Source: Oceanibaculum indicum P24
GTDB lineage: Bacteria; Pseudomonadota; Alphaproteobacteria; Oceanibaculales; Oceanibaculaceae
DNA length: 34,622 bases
NCBI RefSeq assembly: GCF_000299935.1
Contig: NZ_AMRL01000032.1
Span: forward strand, 1-34,622
Direction of reading: 5' to 3'
Below the pieces are notes generated by a model. It was given only the letters and a program-made list of their open reading frames with translations, made no database searches and was not told the origin of the DNA. Of this stretch, positions 1 to 7,030 are shown piece after piece. Position 1 is the first letter of the stretch, and each line of letters starts with the position of its first letter. A program made the position numbers and the translations under genes.

Positions 1-273
1 GTCCGGGGCGGCCAGGGTCAGCAGCCGCGCGCCCAGCTTCTGCAGGGCCGCCACCTCGCGCTCGGCCGCCGCCCGGTTGGCGACCGCCAGCGGCTTGGTA
101 CGCCCACCCTGGCGGGCCAGCTCCGGCAGGGCCGCCAGCGCCGTCGTCGGGTCGCCGAAGCGCGCGACGAGCTGGCGGAAGGTGACCGGGCCGACATTCT
201 CCGTGCGGATCAGGCGCAGCCAGTCCAGCCTTTGCTCGGCGGTTGGCGGGGAGGGCAGGGCGCTGCGGGTCAT
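1..273 (-). CDS. dprA: DNA-processing protein DprA, N-terminal part (cut by window edge)
   Basis: The first 91 codons of a minus-strand gene that runs out of the window at base 1. The translation begins MTRSALPSPPTAEQRLDWLR and continues with an LRLIRTENVGPVTFRQLV segment followed by FGDPTTALAALPELA, the helix-hairpin-helix/SAM-like N-terminal region typical of DprA (Smf). DprA loads RecA on incoming single-stranded DNA during natural transformation. The Rossmann core lies outside the window, so the gene is identified from its N-terminus only. The ATG at 273 is the first in frame and follows no strong Shine-Dalgarno. It diverges from the VWA gene at 413 with a 139-base gap richer in A/T than either gene. 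Confidence 0.85.
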   Translation of the reverse strand, partial: MTRSALPSPPTAEQRLDWLRLIRTENVGPVTFRQLVARFGDPTTALAALPELARQGGRTKPLAVANRAAAEREVAALQKLGARLLTLAAPD

Positions 274-376
274 ACGCCAGCATGAGCGGGGCTTCACAGT
301 GGCGTCAAGCAAAGGTTGTGTTGTGTCACTCTATACACCTTTATATGCAGCCATTGAGGGTGATTCAGCTATCTTC

Positions 377-406
377 TTCAATTTATCGGTGCTGTTGTGG
401 TATTCT
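377..406 (+). promoter_or_regulatory. Possible sigma-70 promoter giving a leaderless VWA-kinase mRNA
   Basis: TTCAAT at 377-382 and TATTCT at 401-406 are separated by 18 bases. The ATG of the VWA gene begins 7 bases after the last base of the -10 box, so transcription would start at or next to the A of the start codon. No Shine-Dalgarno is visible in the bases before this ATG, which fits. This is read from geometry only; both hexamers are imperfect. Confidence 0.35.
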
Positions 407-412
407 CGGCCC

Positions 413-1144
413 ATGGCGCAAGATATGGTGGTTTCTTCCGGCTGGCGGATCGACAAGGCCATCGACGCGGAGTTCGTCGAGCTGGTCGGCGATGTCCGCG
501 ATTTTGCCGATAATCTGGAAACGCGTTGTCCGGTCGTGCTGGTGCTGGATTGCTCTGCCTCCATGGATGGCGCGCCGATTGCGGAGCTGAATGCCGGCAT
601 TGCCGCCTTCCTGTCCGACATCGCGGCCGATCCGCTGACCCGGCTCCGTCTCGACCTCGCCATCGTCACCTGCGGCGGCGGCATCGGTGTGGCCAAGGGC
701 TTTGCGCGCACCGCGGAGTTTACCGTGCCGGCGCTGGAGGCGGCAGGCGACACGCCGCTGGGTGGGGCACTGCTGGTGGCATTGGACATGATCGAGGCGC
801 GCAAGCGGCTCTATCGCGAGGCCGGCGTGCCCTATCACCGGCCCTGGCTGTTCGCGTTGAGCGATGGCGCGCCGACCGATGGCGAGGTATGGCGGGAGGC
901 GGCGGCGGCAATCCGGCAGGGCGAGCGGGAGAAGAAGCTGGCCTTCTTCGCGGTCGGCGTCGAGGGCGCCGACTTCGCGCTGCTGGCTGAATTGTCACCG
1001 CCCGACCGGCCACCGCTGAAGCTGAAGGGCGTGCGCTTCGGCGCGCTGTTCCGCTGGCTGTCCAGCTCGATGCGGCGGCTCTCCACCGCGCGGGTCGATC
1101 CCGACGATATCGACCTGCCGCCGGTCGAGGGCTGGGCCTGCTGA
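413..1144 (+). CDS. VWA-domain protein, TerY/YegL-like
   Basis: A 243-residue single-domain von Willebrand factor A protein. The MIDAS metal site is readable: D46-C-S48-A-S50 in VLVLDCSASM, T114 in AGDTPLGGAL and D151 in LSDGAPTD. The GDTPLGGAL and LSDGAPTDGE stretches resemble TerY/YegL proteins, known from tellurite-resistance-type operons as metal-dependent protein-interaction modules paired with a kinase and usually a PP2C phosphatase. No signal peptide or membrane segment is seen, so a cytosolic location is inferred. ATG 413 is preferred because the upstream extension runs antisense into dprA and through the intergenic region. The stop overlaps the kinase start by one base (TGATG), indicating translational coupling. 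The specific role is unknown. Confidence 0.85.
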   Translation: MAQDMVVSSGWRIDKAIDAEFVELVGDVRDFADNLETRCPVVLVLDCSASMDGAPIAELNAGIAAFLSDIAADPLTRLRLDLAIVTCGGGIGVAKGFARTAEFTVPALEAAGDTPLGGALLVALDMIEARKRLYREAGVPYHRPWLFALSDGAPTDGEVWREAAAAIRQGEREKKLAFFAVGVEGADFALLAELSPPDRPPLKLKGVRFGALFRWLSSSMRRLSTARVDPDDIDLPPVEGWAC

Positions 1145-2670
1145 TGCCGGTCGATGCCGCCACCGGCCTGCCGGTTACGCTGGGGGCGGTGCTGGCCGAA
1201 GGCGGGGAGGGGCGGCTGTGCGCCACCGATAGCCCGGGACAGGTGGCGAAGCTCTATCACCGGCTCGCCCCGGAACGCGCGGAGAAGCTGGCGGCGCTGC
1301 TGCGCCATCCGGCGCGGTCGTTGGAGGGCGTGGCCTGGCCATCCTCGGCGCTGCGGGACGAGGCGGGGCAGACCATCGGCTTCCTGATGCCGCGGGTCGA
1401 GGGGGCGCAGCCGCTCACCGTACTGGCCAATGCGCGGTTGCGGCTGGCCCACGCGCCCGGCTTCACCTGGTATCATCTGCATGTCGCCGCGCGCCGGCTG
1501 GCCGGTCTTGTGGGGCGGTTGCACGATTCCGGCATCGTCATCGGTGATCTGAAGCCGGAGAACCTGCTGATCGACGCCCGGGCAAGGCTGAGCCTGATCG
1601 ATGCCGATTCCGTGCAGTTCAGTCTGGCCGGCCAGGTGCATCGCTGCGCGGTGGGGGCGGAGGGCTTCGTGCCGCCGGAACTGGTCGGCCAGGACCTCGC
1701 CGCCATCGACCGCAGCCAGAGCCATGACCGTTTCGCGCTGGGCGTGCTGATCCACATGCTGCTGCTGGGGCATCACCCCTTTGCCGGGATCTGGCAGGGG
1801 CCGGACGATCCGCCGGCACTGGATGGGCTGGTGCAGGCCGGCCATTATCCGGGCCTTGCAATCAGTCCGCAGCGGCCCGGGCCGTTCGCGATGACGCCGA
1901 ACGCGCTGCATCCGGCACTGCGCGGGCTGGTGCGGCGCTGCTTCGTGGACGGGCACCGCCGGCCGGAGGCGCGGCCAAGCCCGGCGGAATGGGTAGCGGC
2001 ACTGGACGAGGCGCTTGGCGATCTGGTGCTGTGCGCCGACGATCCTGTTCATGTCATGGGGCACTTTCGGGCCGCATCTGCCGGGCCGTGCCCCTGGTGT
2101 GCGCGCCGCGCGGCGCTGGACATCGACAGCTTCCCCGCCTCGGACGCCGCGCCGGACTTGATTGCCGGCGATCTGCGCAAGGCGCTTCAAGCTGGCGACC
2201 TTATGCGGCAGGCCTTCCTGTGGTCCCACCATCCGTTGCTGTGGCAGCACACCGAGTTCTCAGGCGAGGCCGAGCGTCTGGGCCGGATGGCGGCGGCCCT
2301 GCCGGCGGTTATGCGGCTGAAGGCTGTGCTGGAACGCTCCCCCGACGATGCCGAGGCGCTGGTCGCTGCCTGGCACCGGCTGCCGGACCTTGAGGGCAAC
2401 CCCCTGCTGGAATCATTGCGCCTGCCGGATGGCCTGCCGCTGTCACAGGCCGTTGCCGAGGCAGAAGGGCGGCTGGAACGGCTGAAACGGCTGCGGGTCA
2501 GCTTCGCCGCCGGCCCGCCGACGCCGGAAACGGCCCCGGATCTGGTGGCGGCCTACCGGCTGGCGGCGGATGCCTTCGGGCCGGACAGCCGCTTCCTGCG
2601 GCCTTATGCAAGCCGTGCCGAGGCGGCCGCCGCGCTGATCGGGCAAGGTGCCGGTGGCGGCAAAGCGTGA
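1144..2670 (+). CDS. Serine/threonine protein kinase, YegI-like, with C-terminal CPWC motif
   Basis: 508 residues. Kinase landmarks in order: glycine-rich loop AEGGEGRL (19-25), VAK lysine K36, catalytic loop VIGDLKPENLLID (D135, N140; the usual HRD is IGD), a DFG-equivalent IDADS (D153), a PPE replacing APE (GFVPPEL, about 174-180), and SHDRFALGVLIHMLLLGHHPF (about 193-212). The metal and phosphate residues are present, so it is probably active. After the kinase domain a GHFRAASAGPCPWCARR segment carries the CPWC motif seen in YegI-type kinases, possibly a zinc site, followed by an unassigned helical tail. It overlaps the VWA gene by one base. The known E. coli analogue set yegI-yegK-yegL includes a PP2C phosphatase that is missing here. 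The substrate is unknown. Confidence 0.85.
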   Translation: MPVDAATGLPVTLGAVLAEGGEGRLCATDSPGQVAKLYHRLAPERAEKLAALLRHPARSLEGVAWPSSALRDEAGQTIGFLMPRVEGAQPLTVLANARLRLAHAPGFTWYHLHVAARRLAGLVGRLHDSGIVIGDLKPENLLIDARARLSLIDADSVQFSLAGQVHRCAVGAEGFVPPELVGQDLAAIDRSQSHDRFALGVLIHMLLLGHHPFAGIWQGPDDPPALDGLVQAGHYPGLAISPQRPGPFAMTPNALHPALRGLVRRCFVDGHRRPEARPSPAEWVAALDEALGDLVLCADDPVHVMGHFRAASAGPCPWCARRAALDIDSFPASDAAPDLIAGDLRKALQAGDLMRQAFLWSHHPLLWQHTEFSGEAERLGRMAAALPAVMRLKAVLERSPDDAEALVAAWHRLPDLEGNPLLESLRLPDGLPLSQAVAEAEGRLERLKRLRVSFAAGPPTPETAPDLVAAYRLAADAFGPDSRFLRPYASRAEAAAALIGQGAGGGKA

Positions 2671-2774
2671 CTTCCCGCCAAAGCGCGGTAAAATCATTTC
2701 CAACATCCAAGAGCGGCTACACATGCCGCCAACGGCTGCCTCCGCCCGGCGGAGGGCAAAGACAGGAACCGACA

Positions 2775-4130
2775 ATGTCCAGTGCCGGCGACTTGAAGAG
2801 CAATGGCGCCATGTCCCGGCAGCGCTATACGCAGGACGACCTTGTACCGATCCTGCAGCGGCACAAGCATTTCCTGGAGCGCAAGCGCGGCGGCATCCGG
2901 GCCAATCTGAAGATGGCCGACCTGTCCTATCTGGATTTCACCGGGGCCGACCTGTCTGATGCCGATTTGACCGGCGCCCGCCTGATCGGCGCCACGCTGA
3001 AGAACACCAAGTTCCACGGATCGGTGCTGTTTGCCGCCGATCTGTCGGAGGCTGACCTGACCGGCGCCGACATCAAGAAGTCGGACCTGCGCGGCATCCG
3101 CATGCGCAAGGCCAAGCTGATCGGCGCCCGGGTGATCGAATCCGACCTGCGCGACGGGATGCTGTTCCAGTCCAGCAAGGGCGAGCTGACGCCGATGGAG
3201 AAGGAGACCGGTACCGCCGCCGATGCCCGTTCCATCAATGCGCGCAGCGCCGACCTCAGCGGCTCCAAGCTGTCCAACGCCTTCATCATGCAGAGCGACC
3301 TGACCGACGCCATCATGCGCGGCGCCAAATTCATCCGCGCCGACATGTCGAAGGCGAACATGACCGGCTGCAACCTGCTGGGCGCAGACCTGTCGCACGC
3401 CAACCTCGAAGGCGCGATCCTGCATGGCGCGATCATGAGCCAGGCGACGCTGCTGTCCACCAACCTGAAGGATTCCGACCTGATGGGCGCGATCCTGGAC
3501 GCGGTCGATCTGTCCGTCGCCAAGACCGACAATGCCCGCATGGCGCGCCGGCTGGAGAATGCCTCGGTCAGCCTGAAGAATGCGGTCGAGGAGCATGTGC
3601 TGTGGATCGACAGCGGCGGGCTGGAAGGCAAGCGTGTCGATTTCTCCGAACTCGACATGACCGGCGAGAATATCAGCGACCTCAACCTCGCTGGCGGCAA
3701 GTTCACCTTCGTCGTTCTGAAGAAGGGCAATATGGCGAAGGTCGGCCTGATGATGGCCGATCTGTCCTTCGCTGACCTGCGCGAGACCGATCTGTCCTAT
3801 GCCGATCTGCGCGGCGTGAACCTGTCGCGGGCCACCTTGTCGGGCGCGAACCTGACCGGCGCGCGCCTCGGGCCGGTGCCGATCGAGGGGGCGACCATCG
3901 GTTACTGGCCGTCCAAGCTCAGCCATGCCCGGCTGGATAAGTGCGATTTCTCCGGCGCCGACCTGTTCGCCGCCGATCTGGAAGGGGCTGACCTCACCGG
4001 CGCCAACCTGCGCGGTGCCAACCTCAGCGATGCCGTGCTGCTGGACTCCAACATGACCGACGCCGACATTCGCGGGGCCAAGCTGAATGGCGCCGATGTG
4101 CGCGGCGTGGTCGGCCTGCCGCGCGGCTAG
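2775..4130 (+). CDS. Pentapeptide-repeat protein with two cap motifs
   Basis: 451 residues, mostly A(D/N)LxG-type pentapeptide repeats that should form a right-handed quadrilateral beta-helix. Repeats fill about 44-128, 157-250, 287-365 and 385-447. The breaks hold non-repeat loops (about 129-156, 251-286, 366-384). Two similar charged lead-in motifs precede repeat blocks: LQRHKHFLERKRGGIRANL (27-45) and VEEHVLWIDSGGLEGKRVDF (271-290), suggesting an internal duplication of solenoid caps. The start at 2775 is chosen for its AGGAAC ribosome site at 2764-2769; the longer frame runs back into the kinase gene. It is 104 bases downstream of the kinase and in the same direction, so it may be co-transcribed. 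No signal peptide is seen. Function is unknown; being a kinase substrate or scaffold is only a guess. Confidence 0.85.
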   Translation: MSSAGDLKSNGAMSRQRYTQDDLVPILQRHKHFLERKRGGIRANLKMADLSYLDFTGADLSDADLTGARLIGATLKNTKFHGSVLFAADLSEADLTGADIKKSDLRGIRMRKAKLIGARVIESDLRDGMLFQSSKGELTPMEKETGTAADARSINARSADLSGSKLSNAFIMQSDLTDAIMRGAKFIRADMSKANMTGCNLLGADLSHANLEGAILHGAIMSQATLLSTNLKDSDLMGAILDAVDLSVAKTDNARMARRLENASVSLKNAVEEHVLWIDSGGLEGKRVDFSELDMTGENISDLNLAGGKFTFVVLKKGNMAKVGLMMADLSFADLRETDLSYADLRGVNLSRATLSGANLTGARLGPVPIEGATIGYWPSKLSHARLDKCDFSGADLFAADLEGADLTGANLRGANLSDAVLLDSNMTDADIRGAKLNGADVRGVVGLPRG

Positions 4131-4269
4131 AACCCGGAACTCTGCCCGGCAATATTTGCCGCACAAGGGCTGGTCAGCGAGCAGAAAATGCCGGGATACA
4201 CCTGCCCGGGGCGCAACTTGCCGGCCGTCCCGTCCATTTAATTATCTGAAAATAAAGCGTTTTTGTAAC

Positions 4270-4285
4270 TGGCCCGCGCCTTGCT
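4270..4285 (+). promoter_or_regulatory. Sigma-54 (-24/-12) promoter of the hook operon
   Basis: TGGCCCGCGCCTTGCT matches the RpoN consensus TGGCACG-N4-TTGCW, with GG at 4271-4272 and GC at 4283-4284 exactly ten bases apart. Predicted transcription start is near 4295, leaving about 28 bases of leader containing GAGGTG before the ATG at 4323. Sigma-54 control of hook and late flagellar genes is established in alphaproteobacteria such as Caulobacter (via FlbD); its use here is inferred. The rest of the 4131-4322 gap holds no other gene I can support. Confidence 0.85.
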
Positions 4286-4322
4286 GCTGGAAGCCCGACT
4301 TTCATGTGCGAGGTGCGACCCG

Positions 4323-6254
4323 ATGGACCTGCAGAAGACCGACCGGCTTTATAGCGAGGCTGCCTCCTCCCTGTTCGCCCGGCGCGAGACGATGGCTCGC
4401 GACGAGGCGGAGCGCAGTGACGCGTTTCGCAGCTTCCTGAAGGACGCCGAAACACGCCGGGCGGAAGAGCGGCAATCGGCAAGTCGCCGCGAGGATGTGG
4501 CGGCTGCCCGCCGCGACCCGGCCCGCACTGACCGCGTCGAAGATCGTGCAGATCGCCGGGCTGAACACCGGGCCGATCAGCGGGCAGAAAAGCGCGCGGC
4601 AGCGGCGGCGAACGCCACCCCTCCGGCCGAGCGTCCGGCAGATACGACAGCTGCCCAGGCGTCGAAGCAGCCTCAGGACGCAGCCGCTGAAGTTCCGCAG
4701 GAAACCAAGCAGCCGACCGCTACCAAGGCCGCTGACACCAGCGACAATACTGCCAAGGCTGCAGGTCAGAACACGACAGCCCCTGAATCGGCACCGGCGG
4801 AGACGCAGCAGGCTGGTGCGCCTGCGGTGACGGATGCTGCCGAAATGCCCGGCGACATGCCGGAGGTTCCGGAAAGCACTCCGGCCCCGGTTGCGGTTGC
4901 TGCCGGCGACTCTGCCGAAGGCGAGGCCACGCAGGCCGAAGCCGCCGCAAAGACGGTTCAGGCGCCAGCTCCCGTCGCCGATCCGGCCGGGCAGAAAAAG
5001 ACCAAGGCCGACACTGGGGCCGAAACAGCAAATGCGACTGGCAATGCATCAGCCGGCACGGCGCAGGCTGCTGTGAAGGCCAGCGCTGGCGCTCAGAACG
5101 CTGCTGCTCAGGCGACGCCCCCCGCGACTGACGCTCAGGCCGGCGCGGTGGATGCGGCCGCCAGTGATGGCGCAACGAAGACAGTTCAGACGACGGCGCA
5201 GAATGCGGCCGTGCCGACGGTGGCAGGCGAGGCCAAAGAGCAGCCGGTGGAGGCCGCGTCAGCCGACGCGCGCCTCGCCGGTACGCCGCCGGTTCAGTCC
5301 CAGCCTGCAGAGCAGGGGACGCCGGCCCAGGCGCAGAATGGCGCCGCTACCGCCGCTGTTGCAATGGCTGCCGCTGACGGCACGCCGGAGCCGGGCCTCG
5401 AATCCCTGGCGGCGGATGCCGGGCGGAGTGCGCGTGGCGCGGGTGAACCCGCAGCACCTGCCGCTTCCGGCCAGGGCGCCGGCACGCCGGCTGGCGCATC
5501 CTCGTCCGGTGGTGCGCAGGCCAATGCCGGCGGTGGCGGCAACGCCAATGGCCAGGGCAACGGCCACGCCGCCGGCCAGAATGCCGCCGCCAATCAGCCG
5601 CAGCAGGCTGCCGGCGCGGACCGTCCGGGCATGGCCGGGACCACGGCAAATGACAGTTTCACCACCCTGCTGGCCAAGGCCCAGGGCGAGGCGCAGGGCG
5701 CCGAACCGATGGCCGCCGGCACGGCCCGTCCGGGCGAGGGCGTTGTCGCTACGCCGACGGCTTCCGGCACGCCGGGGACACAGGCCGCCAGTGCTGCCGC
5801 TGCCGCGCAGGCATCGGCGCCCGCAGCGCCACGCCCGCCGATGCCGGTCAGCAACCAGGTCGCCATCCAGCTGCACAACGCCGCCAAGGATGATGTGCGC
5901 AAGGTGACGATCCACCTGCGCCCGGAAGCCATGGGCAAGGTCGAGGTGAGCATGGAGGTCGATCAGGCCGGGCGGCTGCAGGCGGTGATCTCCGCCGACA
6001 AGGCGGAAGCGCTGGACTGGCTGCGCCGCGATGCGCACCACCTGGAGCGCGCGCTGCAGGATGCCGGCATGAAAATGGATCAGCAGTCGCTGAGCTTCAA
6101 CCTGAGGGGCGATGGCCAGACGGGTGAAGGCAGCGGCGGCAGCAAGGGCTCTGGCGGGCGCGGTGGCGTCCTCGGCCAGGGCGATGAAATGGTCGAGGCC
6201 CCGGCGGACGGCATCGTGCGTCGCCTGGATGCCCTCGTCGATGTCAGCGTTTAA
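4323..6254 (+). CDS. fliK: Flagellar hook-length control protein (FliK-like)
   Basis: 643 residues. The C-terminal region (about 510-610) is a recognisable Flg_hook domain: VAIQLHNAAKDDVRKVTIHL, then RPEAMGKVEVSMEVDQAGRL, then SADKAEALDWLRRDAHHLE. This domain of FliK switches the export apparatus from hook to filament substrates when the hook reaches its length. The long middle part is low-complexity Ala/Gln/Thr/Gly-rich, as expected for the extended ruler region, and the N-terminal part contains a charged run of RADRRAEHRADQRAEK type. ATG 4323 is chosen because it follows GAGGTG and lies downstream of the sigma-54 promoter; an alternative start at 4281 would sit inside that promoter. It is followed 14 bases later by flgD. 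The ruler segment is poorly conserved, so identity rests on the C-terminus and context. Confidence 0.9.
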   Translation: MDLQKTDRLYSEAASSLFARRETMARDEAERSDAFRSFLKDAETRRAEERQSASRREDVAAARRDPARTDRVEDRADRRAEHRADQRAEKRAAAAANATPPAERPADTTAAQASKQPQDAAAEVPQETKQPTATKAADTSDNTAKAAGQNTTAPESAPAETQQAGAPAVTDAAEMPGDMPEVPESTPAPVAVAAGDSAEGEATQAEAAAKTVQAPAPVADPAGQKKTKADTGAETANATGNASAGTAQAAVKASAGAQNAAAQATPPATDAQAGAVDAAASDGATKTVQTTAQNAAVPTVAGEAKEQPVEAASADARLAGTPPVQSQPAEQGTPAQAQNGAATAAVAMAAADGTPEPGLESLAADAGRSARGAGEPAAPAASGQGAGTPAGASSSGGAQANAGGGGNANGQGNGHAAGQNAAANQPQQAAGADRPGMAGTTANDSFTTLLAKAQGEAQGAEPMAAGTARPGEGVVATPTASGTPGTQAASAAAAAQASAPAAPRPPMPVSNQVAIQLHNAAKDDVRKVTIHLRPEAMGKVEVSMEVDQAGRLQAVISADKAEALDWLRRDAHHLERALQDAGMKMDQQSLSFNLRGDGQTGEGSGGSKGSGGRGGVLGQGDEMVEAPADGIVRRLDALVDVSV

Positions 6255-6268
6255 AGAGGAGAGTTGAG

Positions 6269-6949
6269 ATGGCTGTAGATGGCGTGAGCGGCACCAGCAC
6301 AACGACCGCGACCCGCGACAGTTCGATATCCCAGGCTCAGCTTGCGGATAATTTCGACACTTTCCTGACGCTGCTGACGACGCAGCTGCGCAATCAGGAT
6401 CCGCTGAACCCGATGGATACGCATGAATTCACCAATCAGCTGGTGCTGTTCAGTGGTGTCGAGCAGCAGATCCGGCAGAACCAGAACCTGGAATCGCTGA
6501 TTGCCCTGCAGGTGGTCGGCGAGCAGGCCTCGGCGATGACCTATATCGGCAAGTATGTGACGGCCGAGAGCCAGATCGCGGCCTTGCAGGAAGGCGAGGC
6601 GAACTGGACCTACGTCCTGCCGGAAGGGGCAATCAGCAACACGCTGCGGGTCGTCGACTCCGAGGGCAATGTGGTCCGCACGCTGGACGGCGAGTACGAG
6701 GCCGGCAGGCACGACTTCACCTGGGACGGCAAGGACGATGCCGGCAACCCGCTGCCTGACGGTGCCTATGCGCTGCGTGTCAGCGCGCTGGATCGTGACG
6801 GCAAGGCTGTCAGCGCCGCCATCGGCATGACCTCGCGCGTCACCGGCGTCTCCAAGGATCCTGATGGTCTGGGCCCGGTCCTGTCGCTGGGCGACGGCCT
6901 GAACATCCTGCTGGACAAGGTGATTTCAGTGAAGGAGTCGGCCGCCTGA
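6269..6949 (+). CDS. flgD: Flagellar hook capping/scaffold protein FlgD
   Basis: 226 residues. The N-terminal signature FDTFLTLLTTQLRNQDPLNP with MDTHEFTNQLVLFSGVEQQI is diagnostic of FlgD. The C-terminal half contains the FlgD Ig-like/FlgD-Tudor region (DFTWDGKDDAGNPLPDGAYA). FlgD caps the growing hook and promotes FlgE polymerisation outside the cell; it is exported by the flagellar type III apparatus, consistent with no cleavable signal peptide. A strong AGAGGAG ribosome site precedes the ATG. It lies between fliK and flgE in the same operon, the usual alphaproteobacterial arrangement. Confidence 0.95.
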   Translation: MAVDGVSGTSTTTATRDSSISQAQLADNFDTFLTLLTTQLRNQDPLNPMDTHEFTNQLVLFSGVEQQIRQNQNLESLIALQVVGEQASAMTYIGKYVTAESQIAALQEGEANWTYVLPEGAISNTLRVVDSEGNVVRTLDGEYEAGRHDFTWDGKDDAGNPLPDGAYALRVSALDRDGKAVSAAIGMTSRVTGVSKDPDGLGPVLSLGDGLNILLDKVISVKESAA

Positions 6950-7030
6950 GGCGGCGGTCGGAAGAGTTTTCGAGCAGAGCATGAGCATGGACGGCCGGAA
7001 ACCGTCCCTTGAGAGAAGGAGCAGAAGCAA

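Noticed and set aside
77-412. N-terminal extension of the VWA protein by 112 codons
   Set aside because: It runs antisense through the start of dprA and the intergenic region, has no ribosome site and does not resemble VWA proteins.
2739-2755. CCTCCGCC / GGCGGAGG hairpin after the kinase gene as a terminator
   Set aside because: The loop is too small for the full stem and no T run follows; the stretch lies just before the next ribosome site.
2694-4166. 490-codon open frame opposite the pentapeptide gene with apparent repeats
   Set aside because: The repeats mirror the pentapeptide codons on the other strand, so it is a shadow.
4281-4322. Earlier start for fliK
   Set aside because: It would lie within the sigma-54 promoter, upstream of the predicted transcript start.
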